In this document: piece by piece, positions 26,370 to 35,785 of the stretch
How the letters are laid out: each line of letters starts with the position of its first letter
How positions within the stretch are numbered: position 1 is the first letter of the stretch
Source: Phycisphaerales bacterium
GTDB lineage: Bacteria > Planctomycetota > Phycisphaerae > Sedimentisphaerales > Anaerobacaceae
Direction: 5' to 3'
DNA length: 40,817 nt
NCBI GenBank assembly: GCA_020343675.1
Contig: CP070806.1
Location: forward strand, 2,933,203 to 2,974,019
Translations under genes and position numbers: made by a program
Notes under the pieces: model-generated
Databases searched by the model: none
What the model was told of the DNA's origin: nothing
The model's input: the letters and a program-made list of their open reading frames with translations, nothing else

Positions 26370-27422
26370 TCACTGCTGCTCTTTCTCAAAAAGCTCGGGC
26401 TGGGCGGACGCCGTTTCCTTTCTGTGCCGTTTGAGGCTCAGGTGGTCGCAGGCCCGGGGGGTGATTTCTCTGCCTCGCTTGGTTCGGCGCAGGAAACCTA
26501 TCTGCAGGAGATAAGGCTCGACCACATCCTCCAGCGTGTCCCGCTCTTCGCCCAGCGTGGCGGCGATCGCCTCGATACCGGCCGGGCCGCCGTCATAGAC
26601 ATTGGCCAGCGCACGCAAAAAAGCCCTGTCCAGTTCATCCAGCCCCAGCGCATCGATCTGCTCCATCTTCAGCGCGCTTTCGACAATCGGCGTGCTGAGG
26701 ACGCCCGAACCCTTCACCTGGGCGTAGTCGCGGACGCGCTTGAGCAATCGATTCGCCACTCGCGGCGTGCCGCGCGACCGGGCCGCGATCAATTCCAGCG
26801 TCCCGTCCTCGCACTGCAAACCAAGCAACTCCGCGGACCTGGCCAGAATCTCGGTCAGCTCTTCGCTGCTGTAGAAATCCAGATGATAGAGCATCCCGAA
26901 CCGGCTGCGAAGCGGAGCGCTGAGCAGCCCCGCCCTGGTCGTGGCGCCGACCAGGGTGAAACGTTTCAACGGGAAGTTGATCGTCTTGGCGTGCAGGCCG
27001 CTGTCCACGGTGAAATCGACCTTGAAATCCTCCATCGCCGGGTAGATGAATTCCTCAACGGGCGTGCTGAGCCGGTGGACCTCGTCGATAAAGAGCACGT
27101 CGCCCGTGTTGATGTTGCTTAGAAGGCCCATGACGTCGCCGGCCTTGGCCAGGGCCGGGCCCGAAGAGCACCGAATTCTGGCGCCCATCTCGTTGGCCAC
27201 GACGTGAGCGAGCGTCGTCTTGCCCAGGCCGGGCGGGCCGTAAAATAGAATATGCTCCAGTGGCTCGCGGCGCTGCGCGGCTGCGGCGATGGCAATCGAG
27301 AGCTTCTCTCTGACGTTGCCCTGGCCTATGCACTCGGCTAAGAGCTTCGGCCGCAGCGAAACGTTGAAACTCTCTTCCTGCTCGCTCAATGACTGCCCGC
27401 TGATGATTCTGCCTATCGCCAT
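26370..27422 (-). CDS. ruvB: Holliday junction branch migration helicase RuvB
   Basis: The hexameric AAA+ motor that drives branch migration with RuvA. A 350-residue protein with Walker A GPPGLGKT (62-69), Walker B FIDEVH with Asp113-Glu114, VGATTRAGLLSAPLRSRF (sensor 1 and Arg finger region, in segments) and a winged-helix end with PYLLQIGFLRRTKRGR. ATG at 27422 is chosen because MAIGRIISG matches the usual beginning; a TTG 15 nt upstream is possible. No good ribosome site is visible. It is unusually separated from ruvA, by 152 nt of AT-rich palindrome, although both lie on the same strand and normally touch. Confidence 0.97.
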   Translation of the reverse strand: MAIGRIISGQSLSEQEESFNVSLRPKLLAECIGQGNVREKLSIAIAAAAQRREPLEHILFYGPPGLGKTTLAHVVANEMGARIRCSSGPALAKAGDVMGLLSNINTGDVLFIDEVHRLSTPVEEFIYPAMEDFKVDFTVDSGLHAKTINFPLKRFTLVGATTRAGLLSAPLRSRFGMLYHLDFYSSEELTEILARSAELLGLQCEDGTLELIAARSRGTPRVANRLLKRVRDYAQVKGSGVLSTPIVESALKMEQIDALGLDELDRAFLRALANVYDGGPAGIEAIAATLGEERDTLEDVVEPYLLQIGFLRRTKRGREITPRACDHLSLKRHRKETASAQPELFEKEQQ

Positions 27423-27434
27423 AATTGAACAACT

Positions 27435-27570
27435 CAAAAATCCGAAATTCTAAATCCTAAGAACTAAACAAATTCAAATGACTGAAATTCAAAATTCAAG
27501 ACGTTTTGGTCATTTGGACATTTGTGTTTTGAAATTGTTTAGGATTTAGTGCTTAGGATTTCGTATTTGT
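27435..27570. repeat. AT-rich imperfect inverted repeat in the ruvA-ruvB spacer
   Basis: The left arm (about 27435-27500) holds AAATCCGAAATTCTAAATCC and the right arm (about 27504-27570) holds GGATTTAGTGCTTAGGATTT. As reverse complements the arms share the blocks CTTAGGATTT, ATTTCG, TTGTTTAG and TCATTTG in the same order. The block is far more AT-rich than its surroundings and fills the whole spacer. I see no target-site duplication and no ORF. It looks like a MITE-like or REP-like dispersed element; the copy number is unknown. Confidence 0.55.
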
Positions 27571-27574
27571 TTTC

Positions 27575-28204
27575 TTAGACTTCTACTCCCTGCTTCAATC
27601 GGTACACCAGAGGAACAAGCGCCTCGGCCGTGTTGATATCGGGGTGTTTGCGGCAGGCGAATTCGACCAGTTCCATCGCCTCGGCTCTCTTTTCGCCCCA
27701 GGCGATGAGAATCTCGAGCGCCTCGATCTGGAAGGGCTTGAAGGCGGCGCCCGCCGGCCGGGCCGGCTCGGCCCCGACGGCAAAAGACTGAAGCTTGCCC
27801 TTGAGCTCGGCGATGATCTGCTGGGCCATTCTGCGCCCGACCGAGGGCAGAGACATCAGGGTCTTGTCGTCACCGTTTTCTATCGCCGCGGCAATCGTGG
27901 TAATCGGAATGCTCAGCGACCGCAGACCTTTCTTGATGCCCATCCCCTTGACGCTGATATAGGTGGTAAAAAAGTCCCTCTCGCCGGCGTTCAGAAAGCC
28001 GACCATCCTCGGTATGAGATTGCCGCCGCCCAAGGTGCCCTCGTAATACTCCATCGTACAAAGCGTGACATCCGAGCCAACCTGCCCGGACAGAGCGCTG
28101 ATGCAATAGCTCGGCAGCATGACCTCGTAGCCGACCGGCCCGACCTGAACCAGGCAGGAGTCGGTATCTAACTTAACAAGCTTTCCCTCAATCTGAGCTA
28201 TCAT
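27575..28204 (-). CDS. ruvA: Holliday junction DNA-binding protein RuvA
   Basis: A tetramer that holds the four-way junction and loads RuvB. A 209-residue protein with an N-terminal OB fold (MIAQIEGKLV, GPVGYEVMLP), helix-hairpin-helix motifs (ISVKGMGIKKGL and LPSVGRRMAQQIIAELK, about 83-135) and a C-terminal helical RuvB-binding domain that follows a Pro/Ala-rich linker (about 143-152). ATG at 28204 begins the family-typical MIAQIEG. Its nearest GGAG is 15 nt upstream, which is weak. It is 185 nt downstream of ruvC, in a spacer with three hairpins, and 152 nt upstream of ruvB. Confidence 0.96.
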   Translation of the reverse strand: MIAQIEGKLVKLDTDSCLVQVGPVGYEVMLPSYCISALSGQVGSDVTLCTMEYYEGTLGGGNLIPRMVGFLNAGERDFFTTYISVKGMGIKKGLRSLSIPITTIAAAIENGDDKTLMSLPSVGRRMAQQIIAELKGKLQSFAVGAEPARPAGAAFKPFQIEALEILIAWGEKRAEAMELVEFACRKHPDINTAEALVPLVYRLKQGVEV

Positions 28205-28240
28205 AAATCAATTTTGTCACTCCGGGTAGTGTCATTGCGA

Positions 28241-28335
28241 GACCCACGGGGTCGTGGCAATCTCATTGCATGACTTGAGATCGCTTCGCTCTGCTCGGAA
28301 GAAAACAGAATCCGCGTGTGCAACAAGTTGCACAC
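28241..28335. repeat. Cluster of three hairpins, REP-like, in the ruvC-ruvA spacer
   Basis: Three inverted repeats follow each other. GACCC/GGGTC is at 28241-28253. GCAATCTCA/TGAGATCGC is at 28257-28284 (9 bp, one mismatch). A perfect 9-bp pair GTGTGCAAC/GTTGCACAC with a 2-nt loop is at 28316-28335. The GTCATTGCGAG just before the first, and GATCGCTTCGCTC at the second, resemble a dispersed repeat found in many bacterial genomes (from memory). The spacer contains no gene. Confidence 0.6.
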
Positions 28336-28389
28336 CCTACGTTCTATTTTCTATTGACTATTTCAGACGTTACTTTCTATCGCTCGTCA

Positions 28390-28875
28390 TCAGACAACGA
28401 CGTTCTTTGTCGAATTTGTACAGCACAGCGCCGCCGCGATGGCGTCGGCCACGTCGTGCGGCTCAGGCAGCGTAGGCAGGCACAAAAGGGTCTGAATGGT
28501 CCTCTGAACCTGCTCCTTCGACGCCCTGCCATTGCCGGTTATCGATTTTTTTATGCGCGTCGCACTGTAACTTCTGACCTCAAGCCCGGCCTCGGCACAC
28601 TTTTGCAGTATAACGCCTCGGGCGTGTCCCATCAATATCGCCGTCCTCGGATGGGCGTAGTGGGAGTACAATTCTTCGACCGCCACGATGTCGGGCTTGA
28701 GGCCGTCCAGAAGCGACTGTGTATCCTCGGCGATTCGACACAGTTTCTGCTCGATGACCTGGCCGCTTTCGGTGCGAATGACGCCGGCCTCGATCAGCTT
28801 CTCCCGTCCCGGCTCGGCGTCCAGACACGCATAGCCGCAAACCTGCAAACCCGGATCGATCCCGAGGATTCTCAT
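28390..28875 (-). CDS. ruvC: Holliday junction endonuclease RuvC
   Basis: The dimeric resolvase that nicks Holliday junctions symmetrically. A 161-residue protein with RNase H-like catalytic acids Asp7 (LGIDPG), Glu67 (VAVEELY), Asp141 and Asp144 (HDVADAIAAAL). GHARGVIL at 83-90 is typical. Its ATG overlaps the TGA of cysS in an ATGA (28872-28875), which implies translational coupling with cysS. ruvA follows 185 nt later. The order ruvC, ruvA, ruvB is the usual one, but the spacers are not. Confidence 0.96.
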   Translation of the reverse strand: MRILGIDPGLQVCGYACLDAEPGREKLIEAGVIRTESGQVIEQKLCRIAEDTQSLLDGLKPDIVAVEELYSHYAHPRTAILMGHARGVILQKCAEAGLEVRSYSATRIKKSITGNGRASKEQVQRTIQTLLCLPTLPEPHDVADAIAAALCCTNSTKNVVV

Positions 28876-30350
28876 TTCTTTCTCCAGGTGGTTCCGTCGG
28901 GCTTGTCTTCCAGCACGACTCCTGCCTCATCCAGCCTGGTCCTAAGAGCGTCCGCCCGGGCGAAGTCCTTGCTCTTTCGGGCTTCGCTTCGCTGCTCTAT
29001 CAGAATCGTGACCAGCATGTCCGTCAGTTCATCATCCACAGCCGCTAACTGGGGATACTCATCCTTTACAATACCAAGGACCTCCCCGCCCAATCGGCCG
29101 AACAAATCATCAATCGCACCGAACGTCTGGGCGGCTGCGCTGCCGTCCTGGAGTGCGTTGTTTGCCAGCCGGACCAGTTCAAAGACGACCGACAGCGCTA
29201 TGGACGTATTCAAGTCATCATTCATCGCCGCTTCAAATCGGTCTTTCAACTGCTTTAGTTGCTCGGCCACGTTGCCGTCGATCTGGCCTTGTGGGGCCGT
29301 CGCTGCCTTTTTTCTGACGGCCTGAACCGCCTCAGTGATCTTATTGTAGCCGCTCTGGGCCGCGAATAGCGCCGCATCGGAAAAGTCGATAGGGCTTCTG
29401 TAGTGGCTGTTTAGAATCAACTGCCGCACGGCTAACGGATCGTAGCGTTTCGTCAATCGCTCATGCTGGCCCGCGAAGGCCTGCTTGAGCGTAATGAAGT
29501 TGTTCAGGCTCTTGCCCATTTTCTGGCCATCGACGGTGACCATGTTGTTGTGCAGCCAGTACCGAACGAAGGGCACGCCGTTGGCGGCCTCGGACTGGGC
29601 GATTTCGCACTCGTGGTGAGGGAACTGGTTCTCCAGACCGCCGCCGTGGATGTCGATGGTGGCGCCGAGATACTTCATGCTCATCACGGAGCATTCAAGG
29701 TGCCAGCCCGGATAGCCCATCCCCCACGGGCTGGGCCACTGCATGATATGGTTCGGCTCAGCCTTCTTCCAAAGCGCAAAATCGACGGGATTTCTTTTGT
29801 CGGGCGAGACCTCCACCCGCGATCCGGCCACCATCTCTTCGATATTCCGGCCGGAGAGCTTACCGTATTCTTTGAACTTGGACACGTCGAAATAGACCGA
29901 GCCGTTGACCTCGTAGGCGTAGCTTTTGGCCAGCAGCGTTTTGACCAGTTCGATTTGCTCGGTGATATGGCCACTGGCGCGCGGGCTGATATCGGGCCGG
30001 ACGCAGTTGAGCTTGTCCATGTCCTCGAAGTAGCTTCGCGTATAGGATTCAGCCAGCGCCATCGGATGCTTCTTCTCTCTTTTGGCGGCCTCGCCGATTT
30101 TATCCTCACCCTCGTCGGCGTCATCGGTCAAATGCCCCACATCGGTAATGTTCTGAACGTAGGTCACACGATAGCCGAGGTAGCGAAGATACCTGACCAG
30201 AATGTCGAAGCTCACATAACTTTTCGCATGTCCCAGATGTGCATGCCCATAGACGGTCGGCCCGCAGACATAGATCCCGACGCTGTCTTTTTCCAAAGGC
30301 TCGAATTCCTCTTGTCTTCTCGTCAAGCTGTTATAAAGCTGCAATCCCAT
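28872..30350 (-). CDS. cysS: Cysteinyl-tRNA synthetase
   Basis: Charges tRNA-Cys in the cytosol; a class I synthetase of 492 residues. The HIGH-like motif is HLGH at 38-41 (in [15 protein letters not shown]), the KMSKS-like motif is KMGKS at 277-281, and the zinc ligands are Cys29, Cys220 (GWHLECS), His245 and Glu249 (FPHHECE). The C-terminal part is the usual DALR-type helical region, ending in a short basic tail. ATG at 30350 follows an AGGG about 11 nt away. ispF lies 23 nt upstream on the same strand, and the ruvC start overlaps its stop. Confidence 0.97.
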   Translation of the reverse strand: MGLQLYNSLTRRQEEFEPLEKDSVGIYVCGPTVYGHAHLGHAKSYVSFDILVRYLRYLGYRVTYVQNITDVGHLTDDADEGEDKIGEAAKREKKHPMALAESYTRSYFEDMDKLNCVRPDISPRASGHITEQIELVKTLLAKSYAYEVNGSVYFDVSKFKEYGKLSGRNIEEMVAGSRVEVSPDKRNPVDFALWKKAEPNHIMQWPSPWGMGYPGWHLECSVMSMKYLGATIDIHGGGLENQFPHHECEIAQSEAANGVPFVRYWLHNNMVTVDGQKMGKSLNNFITLKQAFAGQHERLTKRYDPLAVRQLILNSHYRSPIDFSDAALFAAQSGYNKITEAVQAVRKKAATAPQGQIDGNVAEQLKQLKDRFEAAMNDDLNTSIALSVVFELVRLANNALQDGSAAAQTFGAIDDLFGRLGGEVLGIVKDEYPQLAAVDDELTDMLVTILIEQRSEARKSKDFARADALRTRLDEAGVVLEDKPDGTTWRKK

Positions 30351-30373
30351 CTGCAGATACCCTCAAGATTCCG

Positions 30374-30886
30374 TCACAACGTTCTACGCCGTTTCTTCTT
30401 CAGAAGGGCGGTTGCGGTCGCGGCCATGGCCTGGCCGGCTCCTATCTCGCCGAGCCCTTCGTTGGTTTTGGCCTTGACGTTTACCGCCGCAAAGTCAATC
30501 CCCAGCAGACCGGCAACACACCGTTTCATCTGTCCCCTGACCGGCGCCAGCTTCGGCTCCTCCGTATGAACAATCACATCTACGTTGACGACATCCCACT
30601 GTTTGGCTTCGAGCTGCTCTTTGATGATAAACAGAAGCTCTTTACTGTCTGCATCCTTCCATCGCGGGTCGGTATCGGGAAAGAACGTCCCTATGTCGCC
30701 CATTCCGGCGGCCCCGAGCAGTGCATCGATGACGGCGTGCAAGCCCACGTCGCCGTCGCTGTGACCGGCCAATCCGGCCGGGTACGGCACGTGAACGCCG
30801 CAGAGCATCAGTCTTCTGCCCTCAGCCACCCTGTGGATATCCGTGCCGATTCCTGCGCGATATTCGGCCTTCGGCTCCTCAATCAC
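30374..30886 (-). CDS. ispF: 2-C-methyl-D-erythritol 2,4-cyclodiphosphate synthase
   Basis: Cyclises the CDP-methylerythritol phosphate intermediate in the MEP isoprenoid pathway, whose products feed uppS. A 170-residue protein with metal ligands Asp16 and His18 (GTDIHRV) and His50 (GHSDGDVGLHAV), FFPDTDPRW, and the C-terminal KAKTNEGLGEIGAG. The start is GTG at 30886, overlapping the TGA of hisB. AAGGGG lies about 5 nt upstream and no ATG gives a sensible N-terminus. Starting further upstream would read into hisB in another frame. ispD is not nearby. Confidence 0.95.
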   Translation of the reverse strand: MIEEPKAEYRAGIGTDIHRVAEGRRLMLCGVHVPYPAGLAGHSDGDVGLHAVIDALLGAAGMGDIGTFFPDTDPRWKDADSKELLFIIKEQLEAKQWDVVNVDVIVHTEEPKLAPVRGQMKRCVAGLLGIDFAAVNVKAKTNEGLGEIGAGQAMAATATALLKKKRRRTL

Positions 30887-31467
30887 AATATCCCCTTTGT
30901 GCTTGGAACGTCTTTGCCGGTGACGCTGACGGCCGCACGCAGCGCCTTGCCCAGGCCCTTGAAAATTGCCTCGGCGATGTGATGACTGTTTGTGCCGTAC
31001 GGAACATTGATGTGAAGATTGAATTTTCCGTTGTTCGAGAAGCTCCTGAGCATTTCCTCGAGACATTCCACATCAAAGTCGCCGATCTTATCCGTTCGAT
31101 ATTCCACGTTATAAACGCAGCTCGCCCGGCCGGACAGGTCGATCGAGACGTTTGCCAGGGCGTCTTCCATGGGCACGGAGCTGTGCCCGTATCGGGCAAT
31201 GCCCTTCTTGTCGCCGAGGCCCTTGAGCAGACACTCGCCAAGACAAATCGCAATGTCCTCGACGGTGTGATGCGCATCGACATCGAGATCGCCTTTGGCC
31301 TTGACGACAAGATCGATTCGGCTGTGCTTGCTCAAGTGCGTCAGCATGTGGTCGAGAAAGCCAACGCCGCTGTCGATTTCGTATTTTCCGACGCCGTCCA
31401 AATTGAGCTCAACGGCAACGTCCGTTTCTCTCGTCTGCCTGTGAATTTGGGCAATTCGCTCTTTCAT
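30883..31467 (-). CDS. hisB: Imidazoleglycerol-phosphate dehydratase
   Basis: The sixth-step dehydratase of histidine synthesis. A 194-residue stand-alone enzyme without the phosphatase domain of the E. coli fusion. Both Mn-binding repeats are seen: GVGFLDHML (35-43) with DAHHTVED (64-71), and the second pair SFSNNGKFNLHI with NSHHIAEAIFKG. GGGA about 9 nt before ATG 31467 supports the start. hisC is 58 nt upstream on the same strand, and the stop overlaps the ispF start. Other his genes are not in the window. Confidence 0.96.
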   Translation of the reverse strand: MKERIAQIHRQTRETDVAVELNLDGVGKYEIDSGVGFLDHMLTHLSKHSRIDLVVKAKGDLDVDAHHTVEDIAICLGECLLKGLGDKKGIARYGHSSVPMEDALANVSIDLSGRASCVYNVEYRTDKIGDFDVECLEEMLRSFSNNGKFNLHINVPYGTNSHHIAEAIFKGLGKALRAAVSVTGKDVPSTKGIL

Positions 31468-31525
31468 AAGAACATTCCCTTTATGTTATCGGCGCAAAAA
31501 GGCAAATCAACCGCCCACTCAGCGC

Positions 31526-32620
31526 TCAGTCGGCGACCGGCTGGCTCTGCCCTTTGGGCGCTTGCTCCGGCTCCTGTTCCGACAAGATTTCCTTCAGGGC
31601 CAGGACGACTCTATCGTTTTGCTCGCTTGTGCCGACCGTTATTCTCAATCGATCGCTGAGCCCGGGCAGGTCGAAGTACCTGACGTAAATGTTGCGCTGC
31701 AAGAGCTTGCCGTAGATCGTGCCGGCATCGCAATTCCTGCACTCGGCCAGAACGAAATTCGCGTGGCTCTTGGGCACGATGAACTTTAGAATCCGCAGCT
31801 GCTCGACCAATAACTCGCGGGCCTCTTTCACTTTGGCCGTAGTTTGCCTGAAATACTCCTGGTCCTTTATCGCAGCGGTGGCCAGGGCAATCGCGACGGC
31901 ATCGACGTTATAGGAATCCTTGACCTTCATCAGGCCCGCTATCAAATCAGCCTGGGCGATTGCATAGCCGAACCGTATCCCGGCAAGGCCATACCCCTTG
32001 CTCATCGACCGAAGCACAACGACGTTGTCGAGGTCCTTAATCAGACCGGCACAATTCTCGTCCGCAAAATCCACATAGGCCTCATCGATCAGCAGAACAC
32101 CCGAAAGCTCATCGGCCAGCGAGGCCAGCTCCCCGACACTGACAAAGCTGCCGCTCGGCGCGTTCGGATTGCACACAATCGTCAAAGCAGCCCTGGTTTT
32201 GGTCAACTTGACCGGCAGGTTGAATTCGCCGTCAAAGGGGACCTCGATAGCCCGGCAATTCTGCAGTTTTGCCAGAACCGGATAGAGCGAATACGTCGGA
32301 ACCGGATACGCGACGGGCCGGCTCTCGTCACAGAAAGCGCGAAAGGCGATATTCAGCAGGTCGTCGCCGCCGTTACAGCACATGATGTTCTCGGCGCGCA
32401 CACCGTGGACCACGGCCGCCACCTGCCGGAACTCCTCGCCCATCGGGTCGGGATACCGCCGAAACTGATCGGCCCCCATCCGGCTCAGCGCCTCGATGAC
32501 CCGAGGCGAGGGCGGATACGGGTTCTCATTGGTGTTCAGCTTGACGATATCGGCCCGTTTAGGCTGAAAACCCGGCTCATACCCCTTGGCCTTGTCAATG
32601 TTCTTTCGAAAATAACTCAT
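31526..32620 (-). CDS. hisC: Histidinol-phosphate aminotransferase
   Basis: PLP-dependent transamination that forms histidinol phosphate. A 364-residue class II-type fold I aminotransferase: LNTNENPYPPSP (28-39), CNPNAPSG (150-157), LLIDEAYVDF with Asp179 and Tyr182, SMSKGYGLAGIRFGY with PLP-Lys208 and Arg216. The C-terminal RITVGTSEQND holds the substrate-carboxylate Arg. ATG at 32620 is used; a GTG three codons earlier is possible. The last 15 residues are an acidic/Gln-rich tail. It lies 124 nt downstream of accD and 58 nt before hisB. Confidence 0.94.
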   Translation of the reverse strand: MSYFRKNIDKAKGYEPGFQPKRADIVKLNTNENPYPPSPRVIEALSRMGADQFRRYPDPMGEEFRQVAAVVHGVRAENIMCCNGGDDLLNIAFRAFCDESRPVAYPVPTYSLYPVLAKLQNCRAIEVPFDGEFNLPVKLTKTRAALTIVCNPNAPSGSFVSVGELASLADELSGVLLIDEAYVDFADENCAGLIKDLDNVVVLRSMSKGYGLAGIRFGYAIAQADLIAGLMKVKDSYNVDAVAIALATAAIKDQEYFRQTTAKVKEARELLVEQLRILKFIVPKSHANFVLAECRNCDAGTIYGKLLQRNIYVRYFDLPGLSDRLRITVGTSEQNDRVVLALKEILSEQEPEQAPKGQSQPVAD

Positions 32621-32744
32621 TGTCTGCACCCGGAAGAACTTCCGCGGCGATTATACGGATATCGGCCCCGGAGCGAAAGAGGGATTTTGTGAATCTTGCC
32701 TGTGATGCCCATTCACTCCAGAAACTGCCCGGCGTGAAATGAGC

Positions 32745-33590
32745 TTATTTCCGGCAGTAGTCCACGAGGCGGGCGATTTCGCTGCGAAGGTCCTTGCGAT
32801 GCACAATCATATCGACAAAGCCGTGCTCCAACATGAACTCGGCCGTCTGGAACCCTTCGGGCAGCTCGACCTTGATGGTCTCGGCGATGGTCCGAGGTCC
32901 GGCAAAACCGATCAGCGCCCCGGGCTCGGCGACGATACAATCGCCCAACATGGCAAAGCTTGCCGTCACGCCGCCGGTTGTCGGGTCAGCCAGGACGCAA
33001 ATATAAAGCCCGCCGGCCTCGTCAAATTTCGCCAGCGCCGCCGACGTCTTGGCCATCTGACCGAGCGAGACCACACCCTCGTGCATTCTCGCCCCGCCGG
33101 AGCAGGCCACCACGACCAAAGGCAGCTTCTCTTCCATCGCCCTCTCAACGGCCGCACAGAACTTCTCTCCGACGACCAAACCCATCGAACCCATCAAGAA
33201 ATTGGGCTCCATCACGGCCATAATCACCCCCCTGCCCTTGATGAAGGCCGAGCCGATGAGCATGGCTTCTTTGGCGTCGGATTTCTTCGCGTCGTCCTTG
33301 AGCCGCTGCTTGTAGGACGTGCCCCTGAACTTGAAGCCCAGCGGATCGTCGGTCCTCAGATCACCCATGAACTGCTGGAACGAGTCCTCATCCACGAGGT
33401 ACTTGATGCGCGTCTTGGCATCGATCCGAAAGTGATAAGTGCACTCCGGGCAAACATTGAGGTTCTTCTCGACCGCGCTGCGGTACAGCATGTGCTCGCA
33501 GCGCGGGCACCGCATCCAGAGCCCTTCCGGCATCTCCTTGCGAGGCCGAAGTGAGAAACCCTTCCACTTCGATTTTGTTTCTTTGCCCAT
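32745..33590 (-). CDS. accD: Acetyl-CoA carboxylase carboxyltransferase subunit beta
   Basis: The beta half of the carboxyltransferase that moves CO2 from biotin to acetyl-CoA for fatty acid synthesis. A 281-residue protein with an N-terminal zinc ribbon CPRC...CPEC (Cys28, Cys31, Cys47, Cys50) and the crotonase-like core VACSGGARMHEGVVSLGQ and DPTTGGVTASFA, ending in AEPGALIGFAGPR and the ELPEGFQTAEF motif. ATG at 33590 is preferred: the open frame upstream has no domain content, and TGGGT is about 6 nt before this ATG. accA and accBC are not present. It sits 108 nt after rpe. Confidence 0.96.
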   Translation of the reverse strand: MGKETKSKWKGFSLRPRKEMPEGLWMRCPRCEHMLYRSAVEKNLNVCPECTYHFRIDAKTRIKYLVDEDSFQQFMGDLRTDDPLGFKFRGTSYKQRLKDDAKKSDAKEAMLIGSAFIKGRGVIMAVMEPNFLMGSMGLVVGEKFCAAVERAMEEKLPLVVVACSGGARMHEGVVSLGQMAKTSAALAKFDEAGGLYICVLADPTTGGVTASFAMLGDCIVAEPGALIGFAGPRTIAETIKVELPEGFQTAEFMLEHGFVDMIVHRKDLRSEIARLVDYCRK

Positions 33591-33698
33591 AGGCACCCAG
33601 TGTATGACCGCGCGTCCGGGGCGGGGTCTTTCCAGAAAGCTATCGATTCGATTATTGCTCTGAATTGTATCAAAAAACCGCCGAAGCCGCCACAAGAA

Positions 33699-34364
33699 TT
33701 ACAGGCAGGCCTGGCGGATGGCCTCTACGGCGGCGATTCGGTCGGATTTTCCGAATATGGCATTGCCGGCCACGAGGGTGTCGGCACCGTAAGAAACCAC
33801 GATCGGCGTCGTTTGAGGATCGATTCCGCCATCGACCTCGATACGGATATCGGGCCCGACCATTTCCCTGATCCGGGCGATTTTTTTCGCCGCCTCGGGC
33901 ATGAATTCCTGGCCCCCAAAACCCGGATGCACCGTCATCACCAGAACCATATCGCACAGCGGCGCCGCCTCGGCGATGGCTTCGACCGGCGTTTCGGGAT
34001 TCAGGCATATCCCGGCGCTGCGTCCGAGCGCGTGCAGTTTGTCGATCAGCGCCGGCGGATCACCGGCCGCTTCAATGTGAAACGTTATGTGGTCGGCCCC
34101 GGCCTCGATGAAAGGCTCGGCATATTTTTCAGGCTCGCTGATCATCAGGTGAGCATCGAAAACCAGCTCGCTGACCTTGCGAAGCTTGGCAACAACCGGC
34201 GGGCCAATGGTGATATTCGGCACGAAGTGCCCGTCCATGACGTCCAGATGGACCATTTTCACACCGGCCGAGGTGATCTGAGCAATCTCGTCTGCCAGCC
34301 TGGCAAAATCGGCGCTCAGGACCGACGGCACGACCTCAGTTGTTCCTGCTCTCGGTAATCGCAT
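33699..34364 (-). CDS. rpe: Ribulose-phosphate 3-epimerase
   Basis: Interconverts ribulose 5-phosphate and xylulose 5-phosphate in the pentose phosphate pathway. A 221-residue TIM barrel: VPSVLSADF (12-20), VHLDVMDGHFVPNITIG (38-54) with metal ligands His39 and Asp41, FDAHLMI, VMTVHPGFGGQEF, and IEVDGGI for the fourth ligand and phosphate site. It begins about 10 residues later than many homologues, with no extra domain. The start at 34364 is the natural one; its purine-rich AGAAGAG is very close. It lies 53 nt after pgk. Confidence 0.95.
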   Translation of the reverse strand: MRLPRAGTTEVVPSVLSADFARLADEIAQITSAGVKMVHLDVMDGHFVPNITIGPPVVAKLRKVSELVFDAHLMISEPEKYAEPFIEAGADHITFHIEAAGDPPALIDKLHALGRSAGICLNPETPVEAIAEAAPLCDMVLVMTVHPGFGGQEFMPEAAKKIARIREMVGPDIRIEVDGGIDPQTTPIVVSYGADTLVAGNAIFGKSDRIAAVEAIRQACL

Positions 34365-34417
34365 CTCTTCTGGCGTCTTCTCTCAGACGGTAAGGCCGCC
34401 GGACCGCGCGGCAAATT

Positions 34418-35656
34418 CTACTTCTCGTCGAGAATCTCAAGGCACTTGAATTTCTTGCCTTCGAGGAACTCGAGCGAAGCGCCACCGCCGGTGGAGACAT
34501 GGCTGATCTTCTCCTGCACGCCGAGCTTCTCGACGGCGCTGGCGCTGTCGCCGCCGCCGATGATGCTGCGTGCGCCCTTCTCGGTCGCCGCCGCTACGGC
34601 CAGGGCTACCGCGTTGGTCCCTTTGTCGAAGGGCGGCATCTCAAAGATACCCATCGGCCCATTCCAGACGATTGTCTTGGCATCGGCGATTTTTCCCGCA
34701 AAGTTTTGCGCCGCCATCGGCCCGATATCGACGGCCTGGAAACCCGGCTCAATGTCGCCCACCGCGGTACGATGCGGCGCGCCGGCTTCGACCTTGCGCA
34801 CCACACAATGATCAACGGGCAGAACGACCTCACAGCCGGCGTCGGCCGCCTGGTCCAGCAGCTCCTGGCCCTTGTCGACGAAGTCGTCCTCGCACAGGCT
34901 CTTGCCGATAGACTTGCCCCGGCCCTTGAGGAACGTGTAGGCCATGGCCCCTCCGATGATGATGCGATCGACCTTGCCGATCAGGTTCTCAATCACGCCG
35001 ATCTTGTCCGAGACTTTCGCCCCGCCCAGGATGGCGACGAAGGGCCTCTCAGGATTGCTCAACGTCTCGCCCAGGAACTTCAATTCCTTTTCAATCAGAA
35101 AGCCGATGACCCGGGGTTTGCCTTCCATCGCCATCGGAACGGTGTACATCGAGGCGTTGTCCCGGTGGGCCGTTCCGAAAGCGTCGTCGACATAGACATC
35201 CGCGATATCCGCCAACTCCTGAGCGAAGTCATCCTTGGCCTTGCGGAGCTGGGCGTCTTCCTTGGCCGCTTTGTCTTTGATGGTCTCTTCCTTGTGGAAA
35301 CGCAGGTTCTCGAGCAACATGCAATCGCCCGGCTGGAGCGCCCGCGCCTTCTCTTTGGCCTCAGCGCCGACACAATCGCCGGCAAAAAAAACGTCCTTGC
35401 CCAACAGTTCGGACAATCTTTTGGCCACCGGCGTCAGAGAAAACTTCTCATCCTTCTGCCCCCCGGGCCTGCCCAAGTGGCTCATCAGGATCAGCGCCCC
35501 GCCGCCATCCAAGACGCTCGTGATGGTCGGCAGCGCTTTGACGATCCGGTCATCGCTCGTAATGTTACGATCATCATCCAGCGGGACATTGAAGTCACAT
35601 CGCATCAGGACCTTCCTGCCCCGCACATCGATATCCGCCACTGTCTTCTTAGCCAT
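34418..35656 (-). CDS. pgk: Phosphoglycerate kinase
   Basis: Makes ATP from 1,3-bisphosphoglycerate in glycolysis. A 412-residue protein with [17 protein letters not shown] (16-32), [51 protein letters not shown] and [17 protein letters not shown], and a C-terminal [13 protein letters not shown] and [13 protein letters not shown]. All domains and the usual length are present. ATG at 35656 is chosen by family alignment; the frame continues open upstream without domain content. It follows gap by 129 nt, and the pair is the conserved lower-glycolysis unit. Confidence 0.97.
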   Translation of the reverse strand: MAKKTVADIDVRGRKVLMRCDFNVPLDDDRNITSDDRIVKALPTITSVLDGGGALILMSHLGRPGGQKDEKFSLTPVAKRLSELLGKDVFFAGDCVGAEAKEKARALQPGDCMLLENLRFHKEETIKDKAAKEDAQLRKAKDDFAQELADIADVYVDDAFGTAHRDNASMYTVPMAMEGKPRVIGFLIEKELKFLGETLSNPERPFVAILGGAKVSDKIGVIENLIGKVDRIIIGGAMAYTFLKGRGKSIGKSLCEDDFVDKGQELLDQAADAGCEVVLPVDHCVVRKVEAGAPHRTAVGDIEPGFQAVDIGPMAAQNFAGKIADAKTIVWNGPMGIFEMPPFDKGTNAVALAVAAATEKGARSIIGGGDSASAVEKLGVQEKISHVSTGGGASLEFLEGKKFKCLEILDEK

Positions 35657-35785
35657 TTCTTTTTCTACCCCAAAAAGGACATCTCGTGCCTTGCATAGAA
35701 AAGCAACAGCCCCCCAGGCTCCGCATTTCAAGCCGAGCACGCCCTCTGCGACTGAAATCCCCTGATACGATATCCGGTACTCGGA

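Noticed and set aside
33618..33690. Promoter for accD with TACAAT as the -10 box
   Set aside because: The best -35 partner is 20 nt away, and the poly-T beside it is part of a direct repeat of CCGCC rather than a stem.
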